Shown here: positions 40,502 to 40,508 of the stretch, piece after piece
Position numbering within the stretch: position 1 is the stretch's first letter
Layout of the letters: the number at the start of each line of letters is the position of its first letter
Assembly (NCBI GenBank): GCA_018829185.1
Contig: JAHJUI010000008.1
Coordinates: 1 to 40,508, forward strand
From: Nanobdellota archaeon
Lineage (GTDB): Archaea; Nanobdellota; Nanobdellia; SCGC-AAA011-G17; PNOQ01
Length of the DNA: 40,508 bases
Direction: 5' to 3'
The notes under the pieces: model-generated
Databases searched by the model: none
What the model was told of the DNA's origin: nothing
The model's input: the letters and a program-made list of their open reading frames with translations, nothing else
Position numbers and translations under genes: made by a program

Positions 40502-40508
40502 TTTTCAA

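Overview
The window is about 30% G+C and archaeal in gene content. It carries aRF1, Cbf5, RpoL, TFS, aMBF1, ribosomal proteins S19e, L39e and L31e, PDCD5, an archaeal ScpB, pilin-like and Ig-like surface proteins, and BRE/TATA promoters (AAACCTTTTTAAA-like) with very short leaders. Small tightly packed genes, short versions of conserved proteins, inteins and a large set of Thr/Asn/Ser-rich surface proteins suggest a DPANN archaeon of the Pacearchaeota/Woesearchaeota kind. That placement is inference; no 16S gene is present.

Layout. 1-11.4 kb: an IS5-like transposase tail at the window edge, then minus-strand housekeeping genes: TFS, signal peptidase, a transglutaminase-like protein, RpoL, a METTL5-like methyltransferase, aMBF1, a thioredoxin-like membrane protein, a GT2 glycosyltransferase, ScpB, aRF1 (with a mini-intein inside its catalytic GGQ loop), a lipoprotein, ValRS and an MBL-fold hydrolase. 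11.5-16.2 kb: plus-strand tRNA-Phe(GAA), a pilin-like protein, and a four-gene ATGA-coupled operon in which the ribosome-quality-control factor RqcH/NEMF is split into two genes flanking mscS and cysS. 16.2-34.8 kb: minus-strand surface-protein block. It has a 2099-residue LamG/beta-helix protein preceded by a ribbon-helix-helix regulator with an operator-like promoter, two paralogous single-pass proteins, small secreted subunits, and a 932-residue protein whose LamG domain is interrupted by a beta-propeller-like segment. A 4192-bp transposon (22-bp perfect terminal inverted repeats, 9-bp target duplication) sits inside this block. It carries a zinc-ribbon gene, a broken DDE transposase, a 615-residue surface protein and a nested IS481-like element. 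35.0-40.5 kb: plus-strand ribosomal operon (S19e, PDCD5, L39e, unknown 87-residue ORF, L31e, Cbf5 with a 493-residue homing-endonuclease intein, a radical SAM protein), then a small membrane protein with an in-frame TAG at codon 8.

How the parts relate. Two translation-related proteins (aRF1, Cbf5) need protein splicing to become active. The surface cluster looks like one regulated envelope locus that has been invaded, between two of its genes, by a transposon carrying another gene of the same surface-protein style. No stretch longer than 300 bases lacks a gene; the longest gap is the divergent promoter region at 34816-35059.
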